From Myrica gale (Eukaryota > Streptophyta > Magnoliopsida > Fagales > Myricaceae), in assembly GCA_963930655.1 (NCBI GenBank), contig OZ005601.1, positions 16,112,001 through 16,176,000 of the forward strand: a stretch of 64,000 nucleotides of DNA, given 5' to 3'. Below are positions 1 to 11,633 of this stretch, in pieces. The notes under the pieces were generated by a model. The model was given only the letters and a program-made list of their open reading frames with translations. It made no database searches and was not told where the DNA came from. Numbering within the stretch: the stretch's first letter is position 1; each line of letters opens with the position of its first letter. Both the position numbers and the translations under genes were made by a program.

Positions 1-1130
1 CCAACAAGGCTCAACAAATAACATTGCTTAATTAAAAATAACACGCATAGTCAATTCTTCACAACACATTATTTGTTAAGCCCTATTCTAGCACAAGGAC
101 CCATGTTGATATCAACTCCCGATTCTTGCAGGATGGGTGCCGTCAAATTCATTTCATTAGTTCCCTACTGTGATTGCCATAAATGTATCCATGTAGCCTA
201 AAGCACGATCAATTTGAATCCAACGCCTTCAATCCAGCATTCTAATACACAGGAAATTTAAAAAAGAAACCATATATATAGGGTAAATAGCAAGTACACA
301 ACTTGCATACTGTTGTCCCAAGACTCCTGTAACAGTCTTCTAGATTGTAATGGATTTTTGTAGAGTTTGAATGGTTGTATTGAGAACAAATCTGTAAATC
401 AACTGATATTCATTGAGAAACGAGCCAATATTCGAGAATTGGCAAACTCCATAGACAGAGAAAGCAAGAAAGCTAACGTAGTTGGATGATTTTCGATACC
501 GCAGATTCTAGAAACCGCTCCTATATATTCTAGAAAGCTGAAACAGAATATTGAAATAGAATATGGGCTCAGATATTGTTACAGCCCATCATAGCTCACA
601 CTGCACCTCATTTTAACAGCTGCACACTCCTACAGCTCATACGCATACATTACAACTCCTACAGCTCATACGCATACATTACAGCCCATGCGCATAACGT
701 TATGGCCCCTTGATTCCTCACACCCAATAAACCAAACCCATCCAATGTTTATACGCCCCATCCCCCAGCCTCTCGAACATTCGACATACAATCAGTCCTT
801 GTCTTCCTCGACACAACCTTATTTCTTAACCATAATCTTGGTCGTGTAACAACTCCCAACCCTCAGCACTTCGAAAACTTCAAGCACAAAACCAATTAAG
901 AGACGATAAGGAACAAAGACCCCTTCTACAGGGCTGACAGTGGAATCTAGCCGAAAAATAAAAACGAAAGAAACGAAAGAGATTCAGAATGAACTACAAT
1001 TTAAACCCATGTAAAGTGGAATGAGAATCCCTAACAATATTCAGATGATATTGTTTCCACAGGATCCAAGTCCCTAAAATCGCAGCATTCTTGGCCCCCC
1101 ACAACAATGAAAAAATACGCATTAATACCC
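1..1130. other. Intergenic, no gene recognised
   Basis: I see no credible coding sequence here. A short direct duplication of a motif like 'acagctcatacgcatacatt' occurs at about 620-680. The rest is AT-rich, unremarkable sequence. Confidence 0.5.
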
Positions 1131-1140
1131 AAAGAACAAT

Positions 1141-1528
1141 GAAACTGAAGCACAAGGAATAGATGAATAAAGAAACAATACATTATATAAGCACTAGCAC
1201 TAAAGTCATCCAATTCAGAGAAAGAAAATAGAAACTTCAAGTGGATGTGTAGTCAAAATGAAACATATCTTACCACAAGGCAACCACAAGCAAGTCCATT
1301 TCCTACTATAACTAAATGCGGATAGTCCCCAATTATGTCAGATGGAGAGTCCCTGCATCAAGAATCAATGCCACTATGTGCACGTAAAAAAACATTTAAA
1401 GCAAGATTCACGTTAAAGAGCAAGAAAGATTTGTAGAACATTAGAGAGATTTCAGTCATACCAAACAAGGACTCCTCCCAAGAGAGCAACAAAGGGGCAA
1501 AGCTAAAACAGACCCAGCAAGAGAGTAA
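1141..1528 (-). pseudogene. Partial duplicate of two AAPT exons with their intron
   Basis: About 390 bp match 23337-23726 of the AAPT-like gene in the same orientation, including the intron between the two exons, so the copy was made from DNA and not from spliced RNA. The exon at 1462-1502 is the counterpart of 23663-23703 (LCPFVALLGGVLV...). The exon at 1274-1352 is the counterpart of 23469-23553 but is 6 nt shorter, which removes the residues Y-L while keeping frame. It also carries substitutions such as GLAFGFLV to GLACGCLV. Both splice borders survive. No other AAPT exon lies next to it, so it cannot code for a functional enzyme. Confidence 0.85.
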
Positions 1529-1605
1529 CATGAGTAGTGTATTTGACCAAGCTCATCTAACCATGCATCATGCAATGCTTAACGGACATGAAAGATCAAA
1601 ATCTT

Positions 1606-3475
1606 TCAATTCTTGAAACCAATAAAGAATGGACTTCTCATTTCAAATTCAAGGCAGTGCAATATTTTACAAATATCTTCCAAGTATGGATTTGAATGGT
1701 TCCCAGCAACGAAAGCGACCACCTCGTTTCTCACTTCAATCCAACTACAGCCAGGCATTTTCTTCACCCCTTTATCCAGCATGGCCTTTCTAATAATCTC
1801 TGCTTCCTTCCACTTCCCACTTGCACAATATAAGTTTGACAAAACCACATAGCCCATCTCTTTCTGAGGCTCTAAGATCTTAAAAGCTTTCCCCAAATGT
1901 GTCCCTAGCCTTAAATTGCCACACGCATAACATGCTCCCAACAGAGCCTCAGAGGACCCAGACTTTGCATCAACTCCTGTATACTTATTCACCAACTCTG
2001 TTGCTTCAGCCAAGAACCCACCTCGGCAAAGCATGTCCACCATGCATGTCACATGATCCATTTCATGGGGAATCCCATAAACTGAACTCATTGTTTCAAA
2101 GAACAAGCGACCTTTCTCTATAAGCCCCAAGTGGCTACAAGTCATTAACAGGCCAATGAAAGTCACTTTGTCTGATTTTACACCAGATGCCATCATTTCT
2201 TCAAAAAGCAATAGAGCCTGGCTAGCCCGTCCATGTAACCCAAAGCCAAACAACATTGCATTCCAAGAGATCAGATCCTTGTTAAGAATTTCATTAAATG
2301 CCAGGCTCGACCCTTCTATATCTCCACATTTAGCATACATGTTAATTAATCCATTACCAACATAGACATAAGCCTGGAAACCAGAGTGAATTATGCAACC
2401 ATGGACCATTTTACCATGACCTATAACTGCCAGGCTGGAACAAGAATGAAGAACTGCTCCAAATGCAAAATCATCAGGCTGGACACCATTTCTCACCATG
2501 CCAACAAAGAAGCAAAGAGCTTCATCCCCCATGTCCATTCTGTGTGTGCCCTGTGATCATAGAGGTCCATGAAATTATATTATTCTGAGGCGCTTGCAGA
2601 AAAGCATGAAGTGCTTCCTGGGTATCCCCTACTTTCATATGGGCATCAGTGATAGCATTCCAGGACACCTGTGTTAGCATTCCATAGGAATCAAATATCT
2701 TCACAGCATCATCATGGCTACCTAGTCTAGCTTAAAAGCTTAAAATTGAGTTTTTTGTCTCCACTGCAGAGCTCCACCCAGTCTTAATAATAATTCCATG
2801 CACCAAGCATCCATACGAAAATTCGGATGATTCAGAGCATGAATTCATGAGGGCACTTAAAGTCCACTCATTTGGGGCAGCACAACACTCTCGCATCTGT
2901 TTAAATAAATTCAAACATAATCCAACCTCACCAAAACGAGCATGACTGGCAATCATAATATTCCAAGAGATTTCAACCCTTTTTGGCATGATGCAAAACA
3001 CTTCACATGCAGATTCTAATTGTCCAGAATTTGCATGTGCAAACAAGAGTGAACACCATGTTACTTCATTCCTACTTTGAGTTTCATCAAAAACTTTCCT
3101 AGCACTAGAAGGACTAAAACACTTCCCATACATATCAATTAGGGAATTACTGACCGGTAACGAAGATTGAAACCCTGAAACGATAACCGAAGCATGGACT
3201 TTTGTTCCTTGTGGAAGCTCACATATGGCTCCACAAGCACTCAAAGTTGCAGTGAACGAGTAATCGTCGGGTTTGCTGTTCTTGATTCTCATGTAACGGA
3301 AAAGCGATATTGTTTCCTGATGAAGACCCCCTTGAGAATAGCCAGTGAGCATTGCGTTCCAAGTGACCGTATCTCTGTGGGACATCTCGTCAAACAGTTT
3401 GCGAGCACAATTAATTCGACCGGATCGCGCATAGCGTGTGATTGTAGAAGTAATTTGGAACAAGTCCAAGTGCAT
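1606..3475 (-). pseudogene. PLS-class pentatricopeptide repeat protein gene, disrupted
   Basis: The gene would encode about 622 residues of a PLS/E-type PPR protein, an organelle RNA-binding family. It starts at the ATG at 3475 (an in-frame stop lies 15 nt upstream) and reads ARKLFDEM, VTWNAMLTGYSQGG, SNSLIDMYGKC, NVISWTSMITG-type repeats, then an E-type tail (VLSNLYCASGKWKEAEIIRKAM, GCSWIEV). The arrangement closely resembles Arabidopsis At2g36980, as I remember that protein. Two lesions break it: an in-frame TAA at 2732-2734 within ILSF*ARLGSHDDA, where a Tyr codon is expected, and a one-base excess in the run of five C (+ strand) at 2526-2530, which shifts GHGDEAL out of frame. No introns are needed. 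The homopolymer lesion alone could be a sequencing error; the nonsense codon is harder to explain that way. Confidence 0.88.
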
Positions 3476-3490
3476 ATCATTCTCTTTTGA

Positions 3491-4190
3491 TTATTAGAAA
3501 ATCTGAAGCAAATGTATCGTTTTGAATGTGGTTAGTAACCTGTGAAGCAAACAGGTGATCAAGAAAAAAAAAAAACCCCAGACTTCATTTGTACAAGGCA
3601 AGACTCACCGTGTTTGGTAAATTTAGCTCAGAGAAAGGATTCAGTCGTAGGCGAAGTGACTCATTGAGAATCAAAGGCCCGGTGAAGAATACTTTCAACT
3701 CTCACCAGAAAGCATGCAATAATCAACATTAATATAACCAAGCCAGCTGCCTGAGTTACACAGGACGACTTTTATGTATTAGAAATTCACTAAAAGGAAA
3801 TTAGAAAATATGCTAATAAGCACACGATCATCCGACCACAAGCATCCCAACTCACTCTAATCAAGAAGCTCGTCAGGTACTAGTCATTCCTATACTATGG
3901 TAGCACAAGTATGTATTCAAATCAAACTGTACATCGAAGCTACTATTTATGCAGGAGAAAAAAAAACATAACCTCAAGCACAACCATGCTAGCAAAACTA
4001 TCTAAAAATAAATTCAATGTTAAGAAGCCATTTAGTTCTTGAATTGGAAAAACTACACTTGTCAAATAATCGAAAGATATGTCAACGGACAGCTTTACTG
4101 TCATTAACTCTCCTTAATTCATAATTAGACTACAAATAATCAACAGATATAGAATTGCATGTATAGGCTTTCTTTCATTCTATAGCTCTA
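3491..4190. other. Intergenic between PPR gene and Copia remnant
   Basis: AT-rich sequence with no open reading frame or recognisable repeat. It presumably holds the PPR promoter, and its right part may be the LTR of the Copia remnant, but I could not identify the LTR start. Confidence 0.4.
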
Positions 4191-4205
4191 TACTTGATTT
4201 TGTCA

Positions 4206-4213
4206 TGGTATCA
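4206..4213 (+). promoter_or_regulatory. Possible Copia primer-binding site
   Basis: TGGTATCA directly follows a CA dinucleotide, as expected where a Ty1/Copia LTR ends and the initiator-tRNA-Met complementary site begins (usual form TGGTATCAGAGC). Only the first eight bases match. Its position about 1.1 kb before a Copia gag remnant supports it. Confidence 0.45.
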
Positions 4214-4565
4214 CCGTGTCAAAGCCCTCTCTCTAACCTGGGTATTTCGTTTCTGTCTCGGTTTTCCTCGGTGTTCCTCTAACCTGGGTATTCGTCTCTG
4301 TCTCGGTTCTCCTCGGTTTGAGCCTCGTTGGTGTCTCGACCCTCTGTCGTGTCTCTTGGCTCTCGACGCTTCCTGCTTCTCGGCTCTTCCTGCTTCTCGG
4401 CTCGTGTCGACTATTCAGATTTCAGCCGATAGTCTCTGTTCACGGTATTCTCGTTTCTTGGGTGGCTGGGGAGTGTTTCGGCTTTGATTGGAGCAGTTTG
4501 TTCTTCTCGTAGGCTTCGGTGCCGTGTTCCCGTGGGTTTCGGATATGTTTTTTTTCTTTTTTTAG

Positions 4566-5032
4566 AAATTGTCATTTCAGTCCTTAGGTTTTACACGCTT
4601 TGTCATTTTAGTCCTTGAGTTTCATTTTTTCTGATTTTAGTCCTTGGGTTTACATTTTTTGACAAAATGGTCCTTCTGTCACTCTGTCATCCATATGCTT
4701 AACGGAACTCTCTGACACGTCAGCAATCATGAAGCGGTGTACCGGTCGACCGCTACATGGTCCGTTAAGCATATGGACGGCAGACTGACGGAATGACTAT
4801 TTTGTCAAAAAATGTAAACCCAAGGACTAAAATCAGAAAAAATGAAATCCAATGACTAAAATGACAAAGCGTGTAAAACCTAAGGACTAAAATGACAATT
4901 TTTCTGATGGCGGACTGACGGAATGATCATTTTGTCAAAAAATATAAATTCAAGGACTAAAATCATAAAAAATGAAACCCAAGGACTAAAATGACAAAGC
5001 GTGTAAAACCTAAGGATTAAAATGATAATTTC
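4566..5032. mobile_element. Foldback element with three arms
   Basis: The left arm (about 4566-4705) reads GAAATTGTCATTTCAGTCC..., and its inverted complement appears twice in a row on the right (about 4780-4905 and 4910-5032), ending ...AAAATGATAATTTC. The arms share the tracts 'acgctttgtcattttagtcc' and 'tttttgacaaaatgg'. The middle holds an AACGGA/TCCGTT inverted pair. The extra right arm suggests a tandem duplication within the element. It lies in the leader of the Copia remnant. I found no clear target duplication. Confidence 0.75.
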
Positions 5033-5379
5033 CCTTGTTTTTTTTATTAGCGAAGTTGGATTGGGTTTCGGGTTTCCTTGGGTTTAGGCTTTGATTGGGC
5101 TTCCGTCAGCTTGGGCTTCGGTGCTCTAAGTTCCCCATTGGGTTGCGTCTAGTGTTGTGGGCTGCTTTGGAGTGGGCTGTTTTATTGTACGCTTAGGATT
5201 GTGGGCTACAGGGCTTGGGTTGTTTCTGTGGGCTATTTTTTTTATTGTGGTGCTTTGGTTCAGATTTTTTTTTTGGCAGCACGCATAGTCTCGAGTGTTT
5301 TCTTTCCACATTCTTAAGGGAATGGACTCGACTCTTGTCTGACATAAATTTACCGGTAAGAACTGCTCCATTTGGGCCT

Positions 5380-6121
5380 TTCAATTTGAACTTTTCCTCA
5401 TGAGTAAAAGATGTTTGGGGCCATATTGATAACACAATTGCGGCACCCTCTTTCACTTTCGAAAAATCTAAAAAGATGCTGAGCCTTCTGAAGGTGCTGC
5501 CCGTGTTTCAGGGAACATTCTTGATTATGTCCTGGCGTCTTAGCTCTGTCGAGCCGCACATTGTCACCAATTTGCAGCCTTATTGTTCAGTCCTATCTAT
5601 GTGGGCTTATTTGAAGAAGGTTATCATCAAGATAACTATGTTCGACATTTTCAGTTAGAGCATGTCATTGCACACTTTCATCATGGGAGTCTCTCAATCT
5701 AAAGACTACTAGGCATTCCTGACTCTTTGGAATGACTATTCAAATCCGGTTATGGTGGTTGTTTCGACTGATGCTATTTCGGCTATTTAGGCAGTCCTCA
5801 CGCTCAGTTCCTTATGAAGCTGCATCACGAATATGAATCTGTTCGTTCCTTTTTGATGAACAAATCTCTGGTTCCTTCTCTTGACGTTTGTTTTAGTGAA
5901 CTACTTTGCAAAGAACGTCTCGCTACTCAAGCTATTTTGGAATCTCCCCATGGAGGCTCGGGTTCAGCAGCTATAGTTTATGTTGCCCAAGACCGAGGGG
6001 CACTATGAATTCCAAGCAATGTTTCTATTGCAAAGAATATGGTCATATTGCTTCCAATTGTCTTGAGAAGTTATGCTCCTATTGCAAGAAAAAAGACCAC
6101 ATTATTAAAGAGTGTTGCATC
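5380..6121 (+). pseudogene. Copia retrotransposon gag remnant
   Basis: Several frames carry consecutive pieces of a Ty1/Copia Gag of the UBN2 type. They read, in order: DVWGHIDNTIAAPS, a MSWRLSSVEPHIVTNLQPY stretch, MWAYLKKV-YHQDNYVRHFQLEH, FLMKLHHEYESVRSFLMNKS-LVPSLDVCFSELL, then CFYCKEYGHIASNC and CSYCKKKDHIIKEC. The last two are CCHC zinc knuckles (C-X2-C-X4-H-X4-C) that bind retroelement RNA. Stops and shifts separate the pieces. The coding remnant ends abruptly where a hAT terminal repeat starts at 6122. No protease, integrase or RT follows. Confidence 0.85.
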
Positions 6122-7883
6122 CAGTGGCGGAACCAGGATTCCCGGGGAAGGGGGGCAAAGTTTTGAAGGAAAGACAACATCAACTTGAGTTCAAATAATT
6201 GCACCAACTAAAGAATCATGTACATATTATGATATTAAGATTAAAGGGATAATGTCATAATGATATTGACAAACAAGAGCCATACTTCAGCTCACAAACG
6301 AGAAAAAGTAAAAGCTGAAATTTAAATTAAGATAAAGTGTAGACATTTACCACCAATGCAAGCTGCTGGAATCAGATTGCTATCTGGGTTTTCAGTAATT
6401 CATCATTTGTGGTGGGATCTTCCAATAGAAACAAGACAATCATAGTACAAACATTCAATATGAAAATTAAAGTATATAACAACAGGTATTTGAAGTTTTA
6501 ATTTCAAAAATGAAAAGCTTACCTCGAAAGTATCTGAATAAGATCTGCAAAGAACCATAGAAGCATTTGACTCTTATGTCAGACTACCAAAGCGGAACCA
6601 AGTATATCCATGTGAATGCTTACATCCAGAACAATGATGATCTGGAGAGGGTATTCCCCAATAAAGAAGCTGTAAAGCTATAAAAAAAACAAAACAAAAC
6701 CAACTCTTAGCTGGACAAGGAATGGTAAAAGCTGCTCAAAAGAAGTGTACCTATGCAGAGAATGGCTACAAATGCATCTAGCATGTGCAAAGCATGACAT
6801 TGCCACAATTCCAGAGAAAGAGATTGATCACTGACCAATTCGGTGGAAAAATGGGATCAAAAGCTTGAGAGACACAAAAACCTCTTCTTGAACCCAAATA
6901 TCCTAATCTCTATTCAATCTAACTTTGAAGACTTCTGCACACTTGATTGATTATGATAATTTTCACTTTCGCTCTTTACCAAAACCAAAGACTTTTCCCA
7001 TGTGGGAATCTTTTTGGGACTGGCAAAAGAGAGACCCAAATTGCTTATCCAGCACCGACCCACTATTTTTATGCAGAAATTCTCAAATGGGGGGAACCAT
7101 CAAAGACTGAGAACCAAATATCTCCATGTGAAGGCTTACATCCACACAAATGACAATGATATCGGAAAGAAAATGGGGAGAGCCATCAAGAGGAGGTAAA
7201 AACAAAATAAGAAACACGGCTCATCCTATGGAAATTATACAACTTCAAAAAATTTCCTCTCTCTGAATAAACAGTCTTCAGATTTTCACAGATTATCTAA
7301 ATCAAATCAAAGTCTTCAACACCTTACCAACAGGCAACAACTTTATGCCCCAAACCGATAACTCGGCACAATTCCACGGCTTGCCGAAATTGTGCAATCG
7401 TGACAAAGTAATCCACAAGCTCATCCACGTTGAACTTAGACCGCAACTTGTACACCGCAAAATGTGCAATCGAGAGAGGGACGGTCCGGACTCCGGAGAC
7501 TCTGAACGGAGGGCCTGCTGGCATTGGGTGGGAGAGCAGAGAGAGTGAGAAAGGGGGGAAATTTTGGGGGTGGGGGTGGGGGGAATTAAGCAGGGTGAAA
7601 CGTTTCACCCAATCCTTTTTTTTAAAATCAGTAGGGGTGAAACGGCGCCGTTTCACCCTTCCTAATTTTTTTTAAAAAAAAAAGGTCGGCCTGGCGCTGG
7701 GCCTGGGTCTTTGATTTTAAGGGCCTGGGCTGGGCTTCATTGAAAGGGAAGGCTGGAGGGGCTGGGTCAGAGGACTGGGTCTGCTTCAAAGGGGGGCGGC
7801 TCATATTAAAGAAAAAATTTGCAGAGGTTTTCAGGCAATGGGGGGCGGATGCCCCCCATTGCCCTTTGTTGGATCCGCCTCTG
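6122..7883 (-). mobile_element. Non-autonomous hAT-type element (CAGTGGCGG family)
   Basis: The left end reads CAGTGGCGGAACCAGG and the right end is its imperfect inverse, ...TTGGATCCGCCTCTG. The GC-rich right side (7470-7880) matches the transposase-proximal end of the related element at 38186-39606, so this copy lies in the minus orientation. No transposase frame is visible. A related motif block occurs twice (about 6590-6670 and 7097-7168). A perfect 24-bp palindrome lies at 7635-7658. The flanks differ: Copia gag on the left, LINE on the right, and no matching 8-bp duplication. The copy may therefore sit at a rearranged junction. Confidence 0.65.
7635..7658. repeat. Perfect 24-bp palindrome in hAT subterminal region
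   Basis: The half-site GGGTGAAACGGC is followed directly by its reverse complement. A decayed form of the same block occurs in the related element near 38345-38370, so it belongs to the element and may be a transposase-binding or transcription-factor site. That role is inference. Confidence 0.8.
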
Positions 7884-7974
7884 CTAGGAAGGAAGGGAAA
7901 GATTCGAAGGAAAGCTCTGAAGGAATTACACTTGTGGCTGGGGCATCAAGCCTATATCTGCCCCCAACCCCCCC

Positions 7975-8840
7975 ATGAGTCTCATATCGTAGAATTGTCG
8001 GGGTCTGGCGAGACCCGTGGCGTTTAGAGCCCTGAGACTACTAGTGAGAGAAGTAGATCCCGTGGGTATATTTCTCATTGAAACTAATGTTAGTGATATT
8101 CGTCTTCAGATGATTCTTCATAGACTTGGCTTTTATTTCTTTCTTTCGGTGCCTGCTGTTGGTTTGAACGGTGACTTAGCTTTTTGCTGGCGTCCCGGTT
8201 TGGAGTTTGATGTTTTGTTATTGTTGGATTCTATTTTTCACTTTCTGACGAAACCTAGTGGTAGGAGGATGGAATTCATATGATCGTTTGTTTATGTGCC
8301 TCCCCTTTGGCGTAATAAGGAGACATTTTGGGAAACATTGGCTAATCTCGGTGGTTCTAGAAATAAGCCATGGGTTTTTACTGGGGACTTCAATGATATT
8401 CTGAAGTTCAGTGAGAAACGTGGTTGAAGAGAGGTGAGAGCATTTTCATCTCGTGGACTTAGGCATTTTATGGATTGTCTTCGATTTGTGGATTTCGTTT
8501 ATTCAGGCAGGAATTTTCCATGGACTAATAGTGAGTGGGATTGTCGTGTATTAGTGAACGATTGAATATAAGCATAACCTATGTGTTATGGCGGACCAGT
8601 TATCCAAATGCAGGGGTGAAGCATTTTGGGGTCACTAATTCTAATCATATTCCTCTTATGTTAAATGTGAGTGGCGTTAAAGTTACTAGTGCCAAATATT
8701 TTAAATTTGAGAAACTATGGGTTAGGGAGGACTCATGTTTTGGTGGTATTACAGAGACTTGGCAGAAACGTATGGGTGGCACTCCGGCCTGGATTCTTTT
8801 TAAGAAAATTCGTGCAATGCGGAGTGCATTGAGGTAGTGG
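7975..8840 (+). pseudogene. LINE endonuclease domain, broken
   Basis: ORF2 starts at 7975 with MSLIS followed by TAG where Trp is expected, then NCRGLARPVAFRALR. This is the start of an apurinic/apyrimidinic-type endonuclease (usual motif SWNCRGL). It continues through GIFLIETNV, VYVPPLWRNKETFWETLANL and the GDFNDIL motif around 8386-8400, then NFPWTN near 8510-8525. In-frame stops include the TGA at 8281. The protein would nick target DNA during insertion, but this copy cannot make it. Confidence 0.82.
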
Positions 8841-8968
8841 AATAAAGATACTTTTGGTGATATACGTTAGAATCTAAGTATGGCTACGGAGCACTTAAGC
8901 TATTTCCAACAAGTTGAACACACCAGTATGACTGAATTGGATGAACAATTGCGTAGGGAGGAAATTAT

Positions 8969-9893
8969 GTGGAAGCAAAGATCTCGGGTGGAGGGTTGAC
9001 ATCGAGCGATTTGAATACGAAATTTTTTCATGCATCAATGGTGATTCGACGATGTCAAAACCAAATAGCTGAACTGAAAAATATGGATGGGGAGTGGATA
9101 ACAGGGAGGAATGGTTTGGGAAATGAGTTAGTACATTTTTATAATTTACTATACAATTTCGAACATCCTTATATACCATCCGATTTTGATGATTTGATTG
9201 AGTGTTCCATTACGGCAGAGGAGAATGAGAGGCTTATTCGAATTCCTGATGGGGAAGAGATTTGGGAGACGTTGAAACGTATGAATCCAGATAAAGCACT
9301 AGGACCATATGGAATGACGGTGTTATTTTTTAAACATTTTTGGGAGATTGTTGGGGCCGATCTGATCTCAACGGTGCAAATTTTTTTTGAGAAAGGATGT
9401 ATGCTTCCAAAGATTAATCAAATTAATCTCGTGTTCAACCATAAATTGGATAACCCTTCTTTGGTGGGTCTGTTTCGACCAATTAGTTTATGCAATGTGA
9501 TGTATAAATTAATTTCATGGATTTTGACGGAAAGGCTCGAGGTGGTGTTATCCAAGATCATATCACTGTATCAGCTCGTTTTTGTGTCTGGTAGGCTCAT
9601 TCAAGATAATTATATTGTCGCGGCTGAAGTATTTAACGGTATGAACCATAAAAGGGCTAATGGTGGGTGGATGGCTATTAAAGCCAACATGGAGAAGGCC
9701 TATGATCGAGTGGAATGGAATTTTATTCTTAAAGTTTTGGAAAAGTTTGGCTTTTACCCTATTTGGATAAATTGGATTCAACAATGTATTTCTTCTTCGA
9801 GTTTCTCTGTTTTGCTAAATGGAGCGCCTTTTGGTTGATTTTCACCAACTAGGGATCTTCGCCAAGGAGACCCTTTGTCTCCTATCTTGTTTC
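8969..9893 (+). pseudogene. LINE reverse transcriptase, N-terminal part
   Basis: A long open stretch (289 codons from 8969) carries the classic plant LINE RT blocks: NPDKALGPYGM, FRPISLCNVMYKLIS, GRLIQDNYIVAAEV, MEKAYDRVEWNF, and then past a stop at 9836-9838 [11 protein letters not shown] at about 9858-9890. The catalytic-region motif usually written K-A-D-M-x-K-A-Y-D-R-V here has Asn for the first Asp. The coding sequence is cut at 9893 by the solo LTR and resumes at 11634 with LLCSEVLSRLL after removing the insertion and one copy of its duplication. Confidence 0.88.
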
Positions 9894-11628
9894 TGAAAGT
9901 TTGCTTGAGGAAAATTATACTTATTTGATCTGACAAACGATCTTGAACTTTTTCTATGATTGAATCTTCAATCGTGATAATCTTTAGGTCTTTTTGTTCT
10001 CATACCTTGAGTCTTTGATTTCACAACTGAGCCCAAATATTCTACCTCCTTTCTTTCCACGCCTCGCAACCGTCACAAGGTTTCTCAAAGTCATAATGGC
10101 CAACTGTCTAGAAAAGACTATCTTATATTTTTTTATAAACCGTGGCTGTAATTTTGTGTGGGATCCTTAGAGACTTCAGATCTCGGTTGTAGGATCACAT
10201 GGAAAAAAATTTCCATTAACACCCTTATATTCGTAAATTCCGAATTTTAGGCTTCCAATAATTATAATCATGTTAATTAACATATCACAATTTACCCCCA
10301 AGTTTTTGAGATTGATTTGTGAAATCCATTTTTGCTAACAATTATTCATTTATTTATCCTTCCACCACACTATATTCCACATGAGTCAATAGGACTAAAA
10401 TCATATCACCGATTAAATCTCTAACTCGTATAATTCTCAATTCACGATCTGTAACTCGTTAGACTATCAATTATTTTCAAAACAATTTCACAAATAAATA
10501 TATAATATATATTAATTTCGAAAAATATTTTCACAAAATACCATTGGTCAATGAATTCTTTTCTACTCCAACACTATAGTGATATATTGAATATACTGTC
10601 TCATCAAGAGACTGGTGGATTCCTTATTGAGCATCTATACAAATCCATTTATTATATACAAGACCCAACGTTATCTGGAATATTTGACCTAGAAAGATCA
10701 TCACCAAATGACTCAGTCAAAGCACAAATACACAATAAATAGATCCGTATAAACTTCTCAGGTCTAAGGATACAATAAATCAATTGTGTTAAATACCTTC
10801 TCAACATCAGTGATCACTTCCAGAAGATATTCATATTTGATCTCGTTCAGTGCATGTACACTTACATTATATCCACTTATTTACTTAAGGTCATTACCTC
10901 AATGAAGAAGTCTATCATCCTATTAAATAGAGACAACGAGTGTAGACCTATCGTATATCATTATGTACCTCGGTCCATAACAAAATATCAAGTGAATAAG
11001 GAACCGAAGAGTCATATTTCCCGCCTTTGATTCATCAATCATTGACATGAATTTTCTACAATGTCACTCAATAGTATCTATGTAACATCTTATGTCACAT
11101 CATATTACCCAATAATTAAATATAAGGGATAATGCCCATTTCGGTCCCTAGGTTTATCAAAATGATTCTTAGGTTTCAAATTTATTCAAATCAGTCCTTA
11201 TGTTATTTTCATTTATCAATTTAATCTTTCCGTCCAATTTCGTCTCCTCTGTGCATAGTCAGCTAATGGTGGGACACGTCACTGCCAATAATATCGCGAA
11301 ACGTGTTACATTTTTAAAAAAACCACAAAAGCACTCCACGTTGACATTTTCGTAAAAAACAATTGGAACAGGGGAGCGGTATTATTGGGAGTGACGTGTC
11401 CCACCATTAGCTGATTGTGCACGGAGGAGACGGAATTGGACAGAAGGATTAAATCGATAAATAAAAATAACCTAAGGATTGATTTGAACAAATTTGAAAC
11501 CTAAGGACCATTTTGATAAAGGGTATAAAACCTAGGGACCAAAATGGACATTAACCCTAAATATAAACATGTGATATCTAAAAATAACTATTATTCAGAA
11601 AAATAATTTTTAGAGCATTATTCTTACA
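9894..11628. mobile_element. Solo LTR inserted in LINE RT
   Basis: The insertion starts TGAAAGTTTG and ends TTCTTACA, giving the TG...CA ends of an LTR, and is flanked by the 5-bp duplication GTTTC at 9889-9893 and 11629-11633. Removing it restores the LINE codons for ...SPILFLLCSEV. It holds no coding domain, so it is best read as a solo LTR of about 1.3 kb plus a nested 432-bp Mutator-type element. A related sequence runs from about 53355 to 54435. On the minus strand a TATA-like tract lies near 10120-10135, so the transcribed strand may be minus. Confidence 0.85.
11126..11557. mobile_element. Mutator-type foldback MITE in solo LTR
   Basis: Terminal inverted repeats read GGGATAATGCCCATTT and, inverted from the right, GGGTTAATGTCCATTT, extending for well over 100 bp. 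The 9-bp direct repeat TAAATATAA flanks it exactly at 11117-11125 and 11558-11566. A 9-bp duplication is the Mutator superfamily signature. It has no coding capacity. Confidence 0.85.
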
Positions 11629-11633
11629 GTTTC

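Noticed and set aside
6590-7168. Two similar coding-like tracts near 6590 and 7097
   Set aside because: Short similarity without a recognisable domain; kept only as a repeat within the hAT element.
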